In this document: one piece after another, positions 1 through 9,966 of the stretch
Layout: the number at the start of each line of letters is the position of its first letter
Numbering within the stretch: the first letter of the stretch is position 1
Assembly: GCA_949357655.1 (NCBI GenBank)
Contig: CASHTG010000001.1
Span: forward strand, 3,968,001 to 4,032,000
DNA length: 64,000 bases
Source: Parascedosporium putredinis
Taxonomy: Eukaryota; Ascomycota; Sordariomycetes; Microascales; Microascaceae
Direction of reading: 5' to 3'
The notes under the pieces: generated by a model
What the model saw: only the letters and a program-made list of their open reading frames with translations
What the model was told of the DNA's origin: nothing
Database searches by the model: none
Program-made: the position numbers and the translations under genes

Positions 1-914
1 GATTCAAGTATCTGGACATTGCGCCCCCAGAGAGATAGGGGCGCGGAAACCAGACGGGAGGAATGAAGCAGTGTCACGAAGTTTGCTTTTGTCGCATCTG
101 AGTCCGGCGAATAAGACAGCTGAAAATACATTTGGTCACCACTCCTATGCCGGCGTGGCACAGAGGGAGGGATCCATGGATCCATCAATGATATGGACTT
201 TGATTCGTGGGAGCAGGGCCGGCTGCGGAAGCCCAGGCTCGGAGATCAAGGCTCAATCAAGTTCCCAATCACATCCGAAAAAAAAAACATATGCTGCGTC
301 CCCGGGATTACCGCAGCCCTACTTACCGAAACCAAATCCATCATCCCCCACATTCCACAAGATGGGTCGGCCCCTTGATCAGGCAACCCGCGCAGCTTCC
401 GGACCTGAAACCCTCTCTTAGAATACCATGCCTTCTTGCGGGTCGCTCATGGCCCCCTGCCCCCTTGCTTGGGCCTCGTGCTGGTAAGCGAGTCAGATCC
501 TGGCAAGGCTGCGGGCGTGTAGGTCTGTCATTCCCCGGCCATCACAGAAAGCGGTGAGTGAGCACTTCCTCGGTGTGGGCGGGGAAGGCATGCCAGAAGG
601 AGGAGGAGGAGGGAGGGCGCTGCTCTCGGATGGAAATAAAGGGCGGTATTGCGACAAGCTTCGGGGATTTGATTCACTTTCTATTGAGGCGGAAACAGGC
701 GTCACCCCAAAAGTAGGCTGCGCCTTACACCGTATCCGGATAAGATAAGTCAAGGTGGGGGTAATGCTGCACGGGTATCAACATTCCTTTCACAAGTCTA
801 ATACACACATACTATCATACAAAAACTCCCGTCTATGGTTCCCGTTCCCGTATGATGTGTAACACCATCTCCAAGACACCGTTGTATCACGCGCAAACGC
901 GCGTAGACTCGTTG
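1..914. other. no gene seen; left edge
   Basis: I see no supportable gene here. Open frames are short, on both strands, and have no family resemblance. The stretch holds a 14-bp perfect palindrome GGATCCATGGATCC at 170-183, one member of a dispersed ATCCATGGAT-type set. The right end lies just downstream of the minus-strand TPR-like gene and is probably its 3' flank. Confidence 0.5.
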
Positions 915-2662
915 TCAACCAAGTCCGTACAAGGCGGCCCTAGGCGAGAAGCGAGGCTCACACCGGTCAAGGATTGGCGTCCAGGCCCTGTCCGAGATCA
1001 GGAGACTTACACCTTGAAGATTGCCATCAGCGGGTTGCTCGGTGGTGGTGCGACCTCCTCGAGCAGCGATTTGGTTTGTCGTATTCTCTCTTGCGCTACC
1101 TTCTCTTCCGCCAACCATCGATCGGCCGTTGCCTCGGATCCGGTCCTCGACCAGAACCGGAACCTCGAGGGCTCCTGGGCCTTTGCGTCGGCTTTGCGCT
1201 TCGACTCCACGTTGGCGAGCGCTGCTGCCATCGCGCTCCAGTTATACAATCCCGTGCTTAAGCACTGCTGGCACGTCTTCTTCGCCTCCTTGTCCACCGC
1301 CGAGCCCTTCTTTTCCGTCACCTTTCTCAGCTGCTCCTCCGCCGCATCCACTGCCTCACGCGTCCACGCCACACCCTCCTCCTTGCTCCTGGTGGCGTAC
1401 AGGATCTCGCCGATATAGAGCCTCAGCCCCGCTTCCTCGCAGAGCTCACGTGCGTCCCGCCAGGGCGCCGACGTGCCGTCATCCGGCGCCTCCGGATACG
1501 CCGGCGGCTGGAAAACCCCGCCAACCATCTCCAAGAGCGATTTGGACGGACCGCCTGAGGATACCTTTGGTGGCGGCGGCGAGTCCGAGAGCTCGCGTCG
1601 CGCCTTGAGGATGGAGACAAAGGTAGGAAGCGCCGCCGATACTTCGCCGACGCTGGCCTTGTGTGTTGCAAAGGCCGTTAGAGCCTTGAGAAGGTTGCTC
1701 GAGGGGGTCCGGCCTTCTCGTTGAGCGTCATCGACCGGGCGTCGTAGGAATCCACCGTTGGTAGCCTGTCCTCTACCGCGAGCGATAGAGCCCATCTGTA
1801 CATGCTTTCCGCCGCATCCGTCAGGTTTTGAAGTCGAGGAACGACGCGTAGGCGAGCGCGGCGTCCATCTTTTGCCTCGACGTGAACCCCTTGGTCGTCA
1901 AGATGCGAAGATAGTAGTTTTCCGCAGGTTCGTAAGCCGTTTCGCAATCCTCTTCCCGAGGCGCGCTTCGGGACCCCGCAGCAATCGGCTTAGGGTTAGG
2001 GTTAGACGGCCCAAGGACAACGTCGGGCGGGAACACGGCGCCCCGGCTCTTGTCAACGACCCAACCGTCTAGCTGCTCGGCAGCCCTTCCTGCTAACATC
2101 AGCGTCTCGTAGTAGCCCCTCCTCCAATTTTCGCTCTTGTCCGTGACATCGTAGCCGAGTTTCCCGACCCCTTCGATGTAGATGGACCCCTCCACGAGCT
2201 CCTTGATCCCCTTCCCATCGATGTTTGGGTCTTCCAGTCTCCTGATCGCGTCCAGGCACGTTTCTATGACCTCTACCCAATCCACACGCACAGCTTCCGG
2301 GCGATGCGGCGCCTGGAACGCACCCCGCAGCAGGATTCTGGTGATCCAAGTCAGCTCATGGGGCGTCGGGTACTTGCGCTCGAGCATTTCCTGGTTGATA
2401 GCCCAGTGGAGCGCGGCCAGGGACGCAAACGCCCCCAGAGGCCGAGCATGTACCGGGCCACCATCTTGGCCTCGTACTTAATCCGTTGTTTGGTCTCGGT
2501 CGTGAGGAAGCGGGCGGCTGGTTTCTTGGAGGGGATCGAAAGGAAGGCGAGCTGCGGCCTCGCGTTCGACGTGTACGTGATGTTCTGGGAGAAGACGCGG
2601 TTCGTCTGCGCATGGCGCATCGCCTGCCTCGTCAAGAGGCGGCGAATCGTTCTTTCTCTCAT
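915..2662 (-). CDS. TPR-like mitochondrial protein, broken frame
   Basis: Helical, TPR-like fungal protein of unknown exact function. The ATG at 2662 opens an Arg/Ser/Thr-rich, acid-poor N-terminus typical of a mitochondrial presequence (MRERTIRRLLTRQ), then alanine-rich helical repeats such as AALAYASFLDFK and NLTDAAESMYRWALSLA that resemble TPR units. The product is readable across three frames. The breaks lie near 2432-2436 (C run), 1826-1829 (T run) and 1712-1716, and each is repaired by one extra base. The stop could be at 1007, but AAGGT followed by GTAAGT there looks like a donor; splicing to an acceptor near 942 gives a short last exon ending ALYGLG with stop at 915. I see the repeats and the presequence; the mitochondrial location is inferred. 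It faces the TCD gene across an 882-bp divergent promoter region. Confidence 0.6.
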
Positions 2663-3544
2663 CTTTCGTCAAGGAGAGAGCGTCGAAGAATGCGTGGCCT
2701 TTTCCTGGCGTTTCTACCACGACGGATGTGGGTGCTATGAGCTGGCTCGATTCGGATCGAAATCAAGAGGTTGAGGCGACCATGGAGGCGGCCAAGACCG
2801 TCTCGCAGTTATTTGAAGATATCGTTAGTCGAGTTCGAAGGAAGTTGGTCGTAGGCTACGGAAAAGCCGGGACGATGCTTCGACTTGGTATTGCTGTCTT
2901 GTGCTGAATGATGTCGTTGTCGTCGATCGGAAAGTGCAACCCAAAAATTCAAAGGAAAAAGCTCTCCAGTTCGAGCCAGGTGTGGTTCGGTTAGTCAGCA
3001 AACGCTTTCGGGCGTCGTGGTGGTTGTTCTCTTTTGATGTGCGAGAACCTCTCTCAACTTCGAAACCTTCGTTTTCCCCCTGCTCATTATTTCAGGATTC
3101 CAAGTCACTTGATCTTCTTGTTGCATTAAAAAGCAGAACTTGTCGTTATTATTTTCATCAAGTTCCATTAGGTTTGAGTGCTTCATCTCATCTCGTTTTC
3201 GCCGTTTCAACCTCCTTGGAGCCCAAACATTAAGTACTTTGTATCATTACCAAATCGTGTAAGAGGAGGTATCTCTAAGGCCAGCTTGTTAGTGCAACCT
3301 TGGTTCAAGACTGTTCTTGAACAAAACTTTGCATCATCTCCAATTGCATCAACGAGAACCCGGCACCAAGCTCAGAGCGATCGGCATATTTTTATTCTCT
3401 GCTATTTAAGCCCGCTTACGTTGACGGAGAGTAGCTTCTGGAGCATCGACGCTTTCCGACCCCTTTCTCTCTCTTAGTATTCTGGCCCGTCGTTACGTTT
3501 TGTCGTCTCTTTTTCAAACTCGCCGTTGACGGCGGTTGCCAAGC
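2663..3544. promoter_or_regulatory. divergent intergenic region, TPR-like and TCD genes
   Basis: An 882-bp stretch between two divergent start codons, with no supportable gene. It should hold both promoters. The side near the TCD gene ends in a pyrimidine-rich leader (CTTTCTCTCTCTTAG at 3464-3478), a usual fungal 5' UTR pattern. I could not identify a specific factor-binding site. Confidence 0.4.
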
Positions 3545-5294
3545 ATGAGCCACCTACTATCGGACCTGACAACCAACACGCGGTTCCAGTTTGCAGCTAC
3601 CGCTCTCTTCTCAGGCGCGACGGTAGCTGCCCTCATCTTTGGCTACCAGGCCCTAGAAAAGGAAGAGAGGTTATCCGAGCTCAAGAGCTCCATCCCCTCC
3701 CTTTCCGAGACCGGACCAAAGGTAAAACCAGCTTTCCCCCTTTGCCAACTTTGCCTCTTTCCGTCGCTTCCCTCTGGCAGCCCTATTCCTTTGTAGCAGA
3801 AAACTGATATGCCGGATAGATCAAGTCCAGCGTCCCAGACCCCAGGTTTGTCGACAAGGACGACCTCCGGAATGAAGCCCTCGCCCGTCGCGCCCAGCGC
3901 GGCGACTTTGACGAGGAGCTCATCCTCGAACAGCTCGCGCGCAACCGCGTCTTCCTCGGCGACGATGGCCTCGCCAAACTCCGCGAGGCCTTCATCATCG
4001 TCGTCGGGCTAGGCGGTGTCGGCTCCCACTGCACCGCCGCGCTCGCGCGGTCCGGCGTCTCGAGGATGCGCCTAGTCGACTTTGACCAAGTCTCCCTGAG
4101 CTCCCTCAACCGCCACGCCGTCGCCACTCTCGCCGACGTAGGCATGGCCAAGGTGCAGTGCATGCACAGGCGGCTCATCGCCATCACCCCGTGGGTCAAG
4201 TTCGACCTTAGGCAAGAGAAGTTCGACGGGGCCGCGGCGCCCGCCATGCTCGCCCCCTGGGGAGAGGATGGCCGGAAGCCGACTTCGTCGTCGACGCCAT
4301 CGACAATATCGAGACCAAGGTCGCGCTCCTCAAGTACTGCCACGACCACAAGATCCCCGTCATCTCCGCCGCCGGGTCCGGCTGCAAGAGCGACCCCACC
4401 CGGGTCATGGTGGGCGACATCTCCGGCACCACTGACGATCCCCTCTCGCGGTCTACGCGCCGTAAGCTCAAGCTGCAGGACGTCACGTCTGGCATCCCGG
4501 TCGTGTACTCCGTGGAGAAGAGCGGCGAGGGCAAGGCCTCCCTCCTGCCCCTGTCTGACGAGGAGTTTCAAAAGGGCTCGGTCGGGGATCTGGGCGCCCT
4601 CCCCAACTTTCGTGTCCGGATTTTGCCCGTCCTTGGGACCATGCCGGCCATTTTTGGCTATACCGTAGCAAACCACGTTATCCTTTCCATCACAGGTAAG
4701 ATTTGAGACCCTACCGCTGCCTCCCCCACATCTATCTATCCGCGCCTCCCATCACGGCCAGTGCCCCGCCCTCTACATCCAGTGACTGTTTATGCGACTC
4801 CCGCTAACCCACATTCAAGGTTACCCCTCAACTATCCGGCTGTCAAGACGCGGGACAAGGCGTACGACACCGCTCTCTCCTTCCTCCAAGGCGCCGAGGA
4901 AAAGATTGTGCGCGCCCGGGAGGGTGTATCCGACCCCCTCGCCGCCATGGGCCTCAAGTGCGCCGTGTCTGCGGGAGACGTCACGTACCTCATCGAGGAA
5001 GTCTATCGCGGGCGGAGCGTCGTGTCTGGAGTCCCCACAAAGCTTGTGCTTGTCCGCTGGCAGCCTCCCGAGGGCTCCATCATGACGGTCATCGGCAGCG
5101 GGTCGGACGAGCAGAAGACATCCAACCTCAAACTGCGCAACATTGTGTGTATGACCAAGGAAGAAGCTACGCGCCATATTGAAAAGGTGCTCAAGGGAGG
5201 CGCGAAGCTGGAGGATGTGTACGATGGCGAGGTAATAGAGCGTGTGGCCGCGAGGCTGGCGGAAGCGGAGGAGGCGGAGAAGTGGAGGATGTAG
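3545..5294 (+). CDS. TCD1/TCD2: tRNA threonylcarbamoyladenosine dehydratase (ThiF/E1-like)
   Basis: ATP-dependent dehydratase that cyclises t6A37 of ANN-decoding tRNAs to ct6A; yeast Tcd1/Tcd2 sit at the mitochondrial outer membrane. The ATG at 3545 is chosen because an upstream in-frame TTG is not a fungal start. An N-terminal hydrophobic segment (about residues 16-38) fits a membrane anchor. Exon 2 gives the nucleotide-binding glycine loop GLGGVGSH and LVDFDQVSLSSLNRHA, then DAIDNIETK and PVISAAGSGCKSDPTR, all ThiF/E1 hallmarks. Introns are 3722-3819 and about 4695-4818. Two one-base losses break the frame, near 4268-4272 (GG) and at 4822-4825 (C run after the second acceptor). The gene is tail to tail with the RNA cyclase gene, 297 bp apart. 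TCD1 versus TCD2 orthology is not decided. Confidence 0.9.
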
Positions 5295-5591
5295 ATTCTT
5301 GGCGAAGCATGTAAGTTTGGAATGAGGCCATCTCCTAGAAAGAATAGATGAGGAAGAGGGGAGACTGGTGAAAGTTGAAAACTTTGGCTGTTCAAAATTA
5401 GGGGCACCTATGTGAATCACCATCTATAGCATTGAGCCTTTCTTTTCCAAATATTTTTTTCAATATTAGTGTTTTTGTAAGAGAAGCTGGTGCCGCACTC
5501 ATTGGGTATCTTCAAGCGAATATATACATCTAATCAACGCTGAGCGGCATTGTTTCTCATACCAACCCCTTTGCCCCACGGAGGTTCATGC
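5295..5591. other. convergent 3' flanks of TCD and RtcA genes
   Basis: A 297-bp AT-rich gap between two convergent stop codons. It must contain both polyadenylation regions. T-rich tracts around 5440-5480 are consistent with this; no exact site can be assigned. Confidence 0.4.
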
Positions 5592-7063
5592 TCAAGCAAA
5601 GCGGATCCCCGCGCCGTCTACAACATCTCCCATCTGGTGAAACCTGGCATCGGGGAGGAGGTACTGGGAAATCCATCTCGCGGTTTTGGAGTGCAGCGTT
5701 CCGTGGCCAAAGGGCTCCGAGGTGATCGCCTCGCTTGCCTCGGCGCCGATGTCGAGGTTTTCAACACCCTCGACCACGGCGGCCTCGTCGTCCGCACCCT
5801 CATCCTCACCAGATCGGGGAAGCTCGACCGCCCCTCGGCCAGCGCCTGGAAACACACAAGCTGGTCCTGCAGATACTGGTCGACGTGGCCCCGGGCCTGT
5901 ACCTCGGAAAAGAGGGCCTTGGCGGCGAGGCGCGAGATATTTTCGGACAGAGACGCGGAAGTCTCGTTGTTGTTCTTGGGTACGGCGTACAGGACATCGC
6001 GGCCCCAGCGCAGGCCGGCGGCGGAGATTCCGACGAGGAGAACGTAGATCCTCGTGCCGTGGCCCGAATCTTCGACCTTGGCAAAGTTGATGTCGACGCC
6101 GGGGAAGAGGCTGTCGATGCTGCGGGACAAGGCGCCCTGAAGCGTCTCCTGTAGGCGAAAGGGCACGATCATGGTGACGTCTATGGTCTTGACTTCGAAG
6201 TCGGCGGGCTCGGTATACGGCCTCTCCGGGGCACCGGTGTGAGGGCTGTGCCCTGCGGGAGGGGATACACCCTGAGGGAGACGCAGCCGTGGCTGGGAGG
6301 ACCATACACCCAACCTCTGCTCTTCAGCTCCCGCTCCACACGGATGCCGAACCGAGATTCCAAGACGGGCATGAGCACCTGGTCCATGTAGTCGTAGCTG
6401 AGGGACATGGTGGTGTTTGTGCCACCGTGGAGCTCGAGTTCGATGGGCGAGCCGCTCGTCGCCGGCGTAGAGCAGGAACGGGAGGATGGCTTGGAAGGCG
6501 AGCATTGCGCTCGCGCCGCTGGACTCGGGCACGACCTTGAAATTCCTCCTGAGGAGGGCGGTGGGGCCTACGTTCGGGATGAAGGTTAGGGTCTTGGACC
6601 CAACCACTAGTCCTTCCACTTCGGCATCCGTCACCTCGGCGAGAAACTTGATGGCGGCGACGTGCTGGTTTTTGAGACCACCTACAAGAGGCGCCATGTT
6701 AGTATCACGGCTTTACAAACGAAACATATGAGGAAGAAGGCGTTATTCGCCCAGTCAAGAGAGGGAGATTGCGCTATAGAGCCATGAATCGCATCTTTTC
6801 GAGCAACCCCCCTCTCTCTCTCTTGTTTATGCTGCTTTCGTTTCTTTTTTCTTCTTTTGGGCGTTTATACCTCCGGTCACTTGCATCGCCCCACGTTTTC
6901 CTACACGCCGGCCCGAGGTGCGGTTCCCGCGGACATTGATGATGCGGATCGGTTGGCCGGTCACAGCCGATAAAGCTACTGCGATTCGGACCAATTGCCC
7001 GCCGCCTTCGCCCGTTCTCCCATCGAGAAGCAGAGGCTTCTTCTTCCGTCGTTGGCCCACCAT
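5592..7063 (-). CDS. rtcA: RNA 3'-terminal phosphate cyclase
   Basis: Converts RNA 3'-phosphates to 2',3'-cyclic phosphates through a covalent AMP-histidine intermediate. The N-terminus has the family signature LLDGRTGEGGGQLVRIAVALS, followed by the cyclase core. Exon 1 is 7063-6907 and exon 2 is 6681-5592, joined across a 225-nt intron with donor GTGTAG, giving GRRGLKNQHVAA. The histidine in GHVDQYLQDQL aligns with the adenylated His of bacterial RtcA, and the C-terminal PFGHGTLHSKTA is present. This argues for the active cyclase rather than the inactive ribosome-biogenesis paralogue Rcl1. Three frame breaks occur: near 6445 (a loss of two or gain of one), near 6228 (G run) and near 5813 (C run). 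The ATG at 7063 is the one directly before the basic QRRKKKP stretch; an upstream open extension lacks family similarity. Confidence 0.92.
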
Positions 7064-8984
7064 TCTTTGATAGTGGTAGTAGCTGTGGGTGGTGGGGGTA
7101 AAGACGGGTCGATCGAAGGCTTGGGGGTTATTGCGCCGAGCTGGAGGTCGAATCAGCGGCAAAAGAAGAGACGCCGATATGGGGATAAAGTGATGGTAAA
7201 GTACGAAAGAGAGGACATTCAACTCATCAACCCGGAGAGATGGGGATTTCCTTTGCTTTTCTTCTTATTTCGTCTTCATTCTTGGTATTGCCTGTTTAGC
7301 GTGTGATTTACACTATAATTTGTATTTTGGGGTTCCAGCCCGGGGTTCCATTGAGGGGTTCCAGGGGTTCCAGCACAGGGGTTCCAGCTCCAGGGACAGA
7401 CAGCCCTGCCCTAGAGCACTCGAGCACTAGCTCCTGACGGTGGGTGGCTGAGGCGCAATGCCCTTCTGCACATCGAATCATTCATTCCATCCTCCATTGG
7501 ATGACTCAATTCTACACCGGCAAGAGTCATTGTCATTTGATAGGCCATCTCTCGTCCACCTTTCAGATTAGGCAACAGCTCCTGACGCCGACAGATCCGT
7601 CTCTCTGCTCACCTCTCCTCGTGCAAATGGTGCATAAGGACCAAAAAGGATGGACCTGGACTGGTCCATAGAGACTCCTGATGATTCGGCGGATTGGATA
7701 TCGCGCTCCGCCACGATGAAATTTTGAGCCGATTGTGAGAGGGTATTATTAATGGATCCGATTGGATAAATATATGCTTCTCGGTATATGTGTGGCAAAT
7801 CCCAACTGCCCGGTCCTCCCTCCTCCCTCTCCGATTTCCAAGATAAACTGAGAAAAGTTACGCCGGTCGCAGGAGGGAGCCGGCCGGGCCTCCAACACAA
7901 TCGGCGGCCCCGGAGACATTCTTCGAAGCGCAAGGAACGTGACGCTCGGGCTTACCACGCCCTTGGCCATGGGATGGCGGTGGGCCAATGCATTGGTAGC
8001 CCCTGAACTTTATGAAGCACAAGGGTCACGAAGAAAGGGAAGAGCATCCCCGGCGCAGATCCGTCATAGATCCAATCGATTATTATGGTTGATGGGGCTG
8101 AAATTGGGAATGGTATTAATTGTTGCCTCTCGATTATCAGTTTGTCAGTCTAGATTTAATATCAAACAATAGAAAATCGAGGCAAGGTGGCGATCGCTCT
8201 CACGTCCAATACAATCTTTGCTCGCCACTCGCCTCGATCGACATGTCTCTATGCATCCATCCATGGATCCCTCCAGTGCTATCACCCATCCTCTATATAG
8301 GTCAAGCGTAATCAACCCCTACGATCGTAGCAGGGCAAGGGGCAGAACCTTATATAATCGATCCTTCCTCTTTCTCCTTCCTTCACACCTTTTCCTCCGT
8401 CTCTTGAGGGCTGGGCTGGGTTTGGGCTGGGCTTGGGTTTAGCTTTCTTTTTCCTTCCTTCTATTTCTGTAAGGTCCAATAGATGCAGGAATCCAGGATT
8501 TTGCTAATCGGGTTGAGGTAAGATTCGAACCCATCATAAATCCCCAGCCATACGAGCCGACCTCTTGCAGCTGAGTCTACGCGTAGAGCTCGGCTTGATC
8601 GGATCATCGAAGCTGGCCAATACTGTTGGCTTTTGCCATCATCGAAAGTCGTCGTGGTGGGCGCTCCGTCAGTCTACCGACACCCCATTGGATAAATCTC
8701 TTGGCTTCTCTTCGCCTTCAGGTTTCCCTTGCCACCATTGAAAGATAGAGACGGTTATAGGTACCATAGAGAGCAAGCAGTCATGCGGACAAGGAATGTT
8801 AAGACAAAACAAGACGAAGAACAAGATTGGGAAACAAAGGTTAAATAATCAATCTAGGACAAATCCACTACTACCATGGTAGGGGTGCAAATAGGCGAGG
8901 CGCTAGTCTTCAACGACCTTCGACAAAGCTAACCGGACAAAGAGAAGTCGTTTGAGCAGGAGGGTGTGGGCCTAGCTTCCAATA
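7064..8984. other. gene-poor intergenic with short repeats
   Basis: No supportable gene in 1.9 kb. The left part is the promoter side of the RNA cyclase gene. It contains a tandem GGGGTTCCA array (7329-7386), an ATCCATGGAT palindrome at 8259-8268 and a tRNA-like relic with a B-box on the minus strand near 8512-8590. The short open frames present have no family resemblance. Confidence 0.5.
7329..7386. repeat. tandem GGGGTTCCA minisatellite, five copies
   Basis: Five exact copies of GGGGTTCCA start at 7329, 7342, 7355, 7364 and 7378, with spacers of 0-5 nt. The 14-mer GGTTCCATTGAGGG at 7344-7357 recurs exactly at 12731-12744. This points to a dispersed relative. Confidence 0.85.
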
Positions 8985-9966
8985 TTACCGGTTATTGGCG
9001 TCGATTTTAGCTTTAAAACCCACCGCCCCCAAGGGTTCAAGCTCGCGAGACTTCTCCAAATCCTTGAGCATTCTTGATACAACAAGGCGGGTGCCTGCAA
9101 CCTAGCTGTACCTGCGTTATTGTCAGTACAACGCACCGGTAGGTCTCCATTCAGCCTTGTCCCAAGGTTCTTACCAAGAAAATATTTTACTGCTGCCTCT
9201 TCGTCCCGTACGTCTTCCCGGATGGCTGCCCCGATCCCCCACCATGGCCGGGCGTCTGGTCGTTGCTTCTCTCCTGCAGCAGTGTTAGATGTGTCAACGG
9301 AATCACGAACAACCGGCTCGGCCAAGGTACGTACCGGGAAATTTGTTCCGGGGCGGCCTCTTGGCCCTGGGTACCTCCTTCCGGGTCCTCATCATTATCG
9401 CTAACCATAAGCTCAGTGTCATAGAGAGATGAGTTACTAGGGGGCCGGGGCCGACAACAATAGTGACTCTGTCGATTACGTCTAAGTAGCGGCCTGCCCT
9501 CGCCATATATGCGCCATAGCCAACTTGCTGTGTGGCCTGCCCCTGTTGTTCGGACTCCCGCCTACTAGTCACATCCATTTCGATTAGTTTGTATTCACTC
9601 TTGCTCTTCGCCATAGGGCCGCGAGGGGCGGTGAGGAAGTATGGAAGCGCTAGATTCATCGGCTTGACCTACCGAGGTTGTTCATTGAGAACCTGATTCT
9701 GCAAATAATCACCTTGGGCATCTTCGACAACGACCGACTCGGGACGCGCCTCTTCTTCCGCGGGGGCGAGAACGGGGAATCCGGGGAGGACATGTTGAAG
9801 AGGCACCAGGGATCGCTGGGGCTCTTCCTTCCGATATCTCTATGCGAGTCGTCGTCGTACTGGGGAGCATCGAAGAAATTATCCCCACCTCCACCACGCG
9901 ATGTATCGTTGTCTCTAGACATGTCGATGACTGAGGAGAGGCGGCTATGGATCGATTCGGTGTCTG
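8985..9966 (-). CDS. unrecognised protein gene, multiply broken; 5' end unknown
   Basis: I do not recognise the family. Open stretches in all three minus-strand frames join into one plausible product if single bases are restored. It starts with an Ser/Asp-rich region (SLDSVFSTLSSDTESIHSRL, about 9922-9985), followed by an acidic segment (EEEARPESVVVEDAQGDYL), then ASWLWRIYGEGRPLLRRN, then DNDEDPEGGTQGQEAAPEQI, then PWWGIGAAIREDVRDEEAA. After a canonical intron (GTAAGA donor near 9178, CAG acceptor near 9118) comes LEKSRELEPLGAVGFKAKI and a TAA at 8985-8987. Breaks fall near 9852, 9330 and around a probable intron near 9570-9675. Composition and the clean intron support a gene; chance open frames cannot be excluded. 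An opposite-strand frame at 9678-10163 is the alternative. Confidence 0.42.

Noticed and set aside
1990..2005. Telomere-like TTAGGGTTAGGGTTAG
   Set aside because: Only about two and a half units, inside the TPR-like reading frame, where it encodes an Asn-Pro repeat. Not a telomere or fusion point on this evidence.
7329..7386. CRISPR-like array
   Set aside because: Units are 9 bp with spacers of 0-5 bp, and the genome is fungal; this is a minisatellite.
8512..8590. Functional tRNA gene
   Set aside because: The B-box is good but the acceptor, anticodon and T stems do not pair.
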